The notes beneath the pieces are model-generated. The model saw only the letters and a program-made list of their open reading frames with translations, made no database searches and was not told the DNA's origin. From DAOTVS01 sp034436375 (GTDB lineage Bacteria > Chloroflexota > Anaerolineae > SpSt-313), in assembly GCA_034436375.1 (NCBI GenBank), contig DAOTVS010000208.1:1-6806 (forward strand): a stretch of 6,806 nucleotides of DNA, given 5' to 3'. Below are positions 4,982-6,806 of the stretch, piece after piece. The first letter of the stretch is position 1. Every line of letters begins with the position of its first letter. A program made the position numbers and the translations under genes.

Positions 4982-6388
4982 GTGAGTGAACAAATCATCA
5001 CGTTCCGGCAGCACCTCCGGCCAGATCTCGTCGGCGACTATATCCTGTTGCCTTTCGAGCTCCCGCCGGATGCAGCGCGGATTGATATAAGCTATAGCTA
5101 CGATCAGGCTATCGAGCCGGTACCGGGGGCTGCGCCCGGCAATGCCCTGGACCTGGGGCTTTTCGATCCGCGGGGCGCCGAATTCGGCGGCAAGGGCTTC
5201 CGGGGCTGGAGCGGCACGGCGCGCCGAGAGATTTTTGTGGCCCCCGACGATGCGACGCCGGGCTACCTGCCTGGCCCCCTCTATGCAGGGGTGTGGCACG
5301 TGTTGCTGGGGTTGTACATGCTCCACCCGGCGGGCTGCGATTATGAGGTCACCATCCGGCTGACCCGCGGGCCGGCCGCACAAACGGAGGCGCTGGTCTG
5401 GCCCGAGCCACCCGTGCAGCGAGAGTGGCGCTGGTATCGCGGCGATCTGCATTGCCATAGCCACCACAGTGAGGCGACGGGCACTCTGGCCGACCTGTGC
5501 GGGGCAGCCCGCGAACAGGGGCTCGATTTCCTGGCCGTGACCGAACACAACACAACCAGCCATCACCGGCTGTTGCCCCAGTTTCGCACCCCCGACTTTT
5601 TGCCGATTCCCGGGGAGGAAATCACGACCTATCACGGGCACGGCAATGTGTGGGGGGCCGAAGGCTGGGTCGAGTTCCGCTGCCGGCGTGATGTGGACCT
5701 GACGCGGGTGATCAGCATTGCCCACGCGGCAGGTGCCCTGTTTTCGGCGAACCACCCCAAGACCAACGGCCCGCCCTGGCAGTTCACAACCTTTGAGGGC
5801 ATCGACTGCCTGGAGGTCTGGCAGGGGCCCTGGTTCCTCTCCAACTACCAATCGCTGGCCCGCTGGGATGGGCTGTTGCGCGGTGGCCAGCGCGTGGTGG
5901 GTGTGGGCGGCAGCGATCAGCATCAGCCGGCGGCTGGAGGGGCTTCCTGGCATCGGGTAGGCCAGCCGACGACGTGGGTCTATGCGCCCGCGCTGGAGCA
6001 GAAGGCCATTTTGGGGGCCATCAAGGCGGGGCACGTCTATATCTCCGCCGGGCCCGACGGGCCCCAGCTGGAGCTACGTGCAACCGCCGATGGGCAGGAA
6101 GCCATGATGGGCGATGTGTTGCCAGTCGGCGCCCATCAGCCGGTGCGCCTGTTGGCCCGGGTGCAGGGCGCCCAGGGCCTGATTCTGCGCCTGATTGGCC
6201 CCAAGGGCATCCTGGCTGAGGAGCCCATCACCGGCGATGATTTCCGTTATGAGCACGCGCTCGAGGCGCGCGTTTCAACCTATGTACGGGCCGAGGTGGC
6301 GGAGCCTCTCGACCCGGCAGAAGCCGCTGAGCCGGCTGCCCTGATGTTGCAGGCCCTGGGTAACCCGATCTACATGCAGGTTATCTGA
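4982..6388 (+). CDS. PHP-domain metallohydrolase, CehA/McbA-like
   Basis: A 468-residue predicted cytoplasmic metal-dependent hydrolase. Residues 1-130 form a beta-rich N-terminal domain without catalytic motifs. The PHP domain begins at YRGDLHCHSHHSE (152-164; D155, H157, H159) and continues with VTEHN (186-190), PGEEIT (210-215), HGH (218-220), ANHPK (256-260) and GSDQH (310-314; D312, H314), the usual metal-binding set of the polymerase-and-histidinol-phosphatase fold. About 365-468 is a second beta-rich region. Family relatives include carbaryl hydrolase CehA and many uncharacterised phosphoesterases, so the substrate is unknown (phosphoester or carbamate-type ester). The start is GTG 4982, fixed by an in-frame TGA at 4964-4966 and GAGGAGG (4965-4971) 10 nt upstream. 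No signal peptide is visible, unlike some exported relatives. It appears to be transcribed alone from the promoter at 4890-4918. Confidence 0.9.
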   Translation: MSEQIITFRQHLRPDLVGDYILLPFELPPDAARIDISYSYDQAIEPVPGAAPGNALDLGLFDPRGAEFGGKGFRGWSGTARREIFVAPDDATPGYLPGPLYAGVWHVLLGLYMLHPAGCDYEVTIRLTRGPAAQTEALVWPEPPVQREWRWYRGDLHCHSHHSEATGTLADLCGAAREQGLDFLAVTEHNTTSHHRLLPQFRTPDFLPIPGEEITTYHGHGNVWGAEGWVEFRCRRDVDLTRVISIAHAAGALFSANHPKTNGPPWQFTTFEGIDCLEVWQGPWFLSNYQSLARWDGLLRGGQRVVGVGGSDQHQPAAGGASWHRVGQPTTWVYAPALEQKAILGAIKAGHVYISAGPDGPQLELRATADGQEAMMGDVLPVGAHQPVRLLARVQGAQGLILRLIGPKGILAEEPITGDDFRYEHALEARVSTYVRAEVAEPLDPAEAAEPAALMLQALGNPIYMQVI

Positions 6389-6760
6389 ACCGACAAGCTC
6401 AGGAGCCGGGCAAAAGTTGATTGAGTCGCTCCGGGGGCGGCATTCCCGCTCCGTGGGCGCTTTCGTGACGTGCGTTGGCATATTCTTGGGCCCCTGCACG
6501 GGTCTTGGCAATCGTGCCCCGGCGCAGCCGGGCACCCGCAAGATCCGTGGGAGGGTCCGTTCTGCCAGAGATAGCAACCGGTGCTTGTTTGCGTGACCTC
6601 CGCCTTGAGGCGGGGGAGTTGGGGGATCACGGGGGAATAGGGGGGCGGCCGGCGAGCCGCCCATTGCAGGTAAACAAAACGACTGCGCACGCCACGCCGG
6701 AGGTGTTCGACGCCCGGCTCCTCTATTCACCTGCCTGGGGCAGGCTGAAGGAGGACACCG
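6389..6760. other. Hairpin-rich intergenic region without a credible gene
   Basis: This 372-bp gap holds a 20-bp-spaced near-direct repeat, CGCTCCGGGGGCG (6427-6439) and CGCTCCGTGGGCG (6447-6459, 12 of 13 identical). Four hairpins follow: GTGCCCCGGC/GCCGGGCAC with one bulge (6514-6535), CCTCCGCC-TTGA-GGCGGGGG (6597-6616, one G-U pair), GGGCGGC/GCCGCCC with a 6-nt loop (6643-6662) and CCTGCC-TGG-GGCAGG (6730-6744). None is followed by a T-run. Frames on either strand lack ribosome binding sites and are compositional shadows. One of the first hairpins may act as the 3' end of the PHP transcript. Confidence 0.5.
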
Positions 6761-6806
6761 GTGGTCAGTTCCGGGATATTGCGCTGGTCTCTGATCATCG
6801 TGGTGG
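6761..6806 (+). CDS. Start of a probable membrane or exported protein, 3' end outside window
   Basis: A GTG at 6761 opens a frame that stays open to the window edge (15 codons, MVSSGILRWSLIIVV). A perfect AAGGAGG (6748-6754) lies 6 nt upstream. The residues read like the beginning of a signal peptide or first membrane helix: an Arg, then hydrophobic residues. The hairpin 6730-6744 ends 3 nt before the ribosome binding site. Too little is visible to name a function. Confidence 0.6.
   Translation, partial: MVSSGILRWSLIIVV

Noticed and set aside
4925..6034. A 369-codon minus-strand frame overlapping the PHP gene
   Set aside because: It is antisense to an intact PHP domain with all metal-binding motifs, and it has low-complexity Arg/Pro/Gln-rich content.
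6545..6600. A possible third copy of the dispersed repeat near GCAACCGG at 6574-6581
   Set aside because: Only a short core resembles the second block; the flanks do not align with the other blocks.
6275..6730. A 151-codon minus-strand frame spanning the end of the PHP gene and the gap after it
   Set aside because: It has no ribosome binding site, overlaps the PHP coding end, and its Pro/Arg-rich content follows from the GC-rich hairpins.

Overview
The window is GC-rich bacterial DNA carrying intact, well-spaced genes, most with strong GGAGG-type ribosome binding sites. Gene content (a winged-helix hypothetical protein, a type II restriction-modification pair, an adenosine deaminase and a CehA/McbA-like PHP metallohydrolase) and base composition would suit a Chloroflexota-like chromosome. 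That placement is a soft inference; no marker gene is present.

Layout. Positions 1-799 hold the 5' part of a minus-strand gene that runs off the left edge (266 codons seen, no stop). A divergent intergenic region (800-1218) follows, containing the first copy of a ~180 bp dispersed repeat (932-1107) and a promoter. Next comes a plus-strand type II restriction-modification operon: a PD-(D/E)XK-type putative endonuclease (1219-2040) and a beta-class SPPY DNA methyltransferase (2037-2951), joined by an ATGA stop/start overlap. Its composition is visibly less GC-rich than the rest (a sample line at 1441-1500 is 50% GC, against 67% at 5401-5460), which fits horizontal acquisition. Adenosine deaminase (2986-4014, minus strand) converges on it.

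A second divergent intergenic region (4015-4475) holds the deaminase promoter, the second copy of the repeat (4131-4326) in the same orientation, an operator-like palindrome and a UUCG hairpin. The plus strand then carries a 61-residue two-helix membrane protein (4476-4661). A 320-bp gap contains a ~92-nt folded element (4749-4840) and a good extended -10 promoter. This drives a 468-residue PHP-domain metallohydrolase with a GTG start (4982-6388). A hairpin-rich 372-bp gap precedes the first 15 codons of another gene (from 6761).

How it fits together. The restriction and modification proteins form one self-contained defence unit. The other genes look like unrelated housekeeping or metabolic genes. 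The most unusual content is non-coding. Two copies of a structured repeat each sit between divergent promoters and together flank the restriction-modification plus deaminase segment as direct repeats. Their central hairpins differ in sequence but both stay paired. Several genes also carry a hairpin just upstream of the Shine-Dalgarno sequence.
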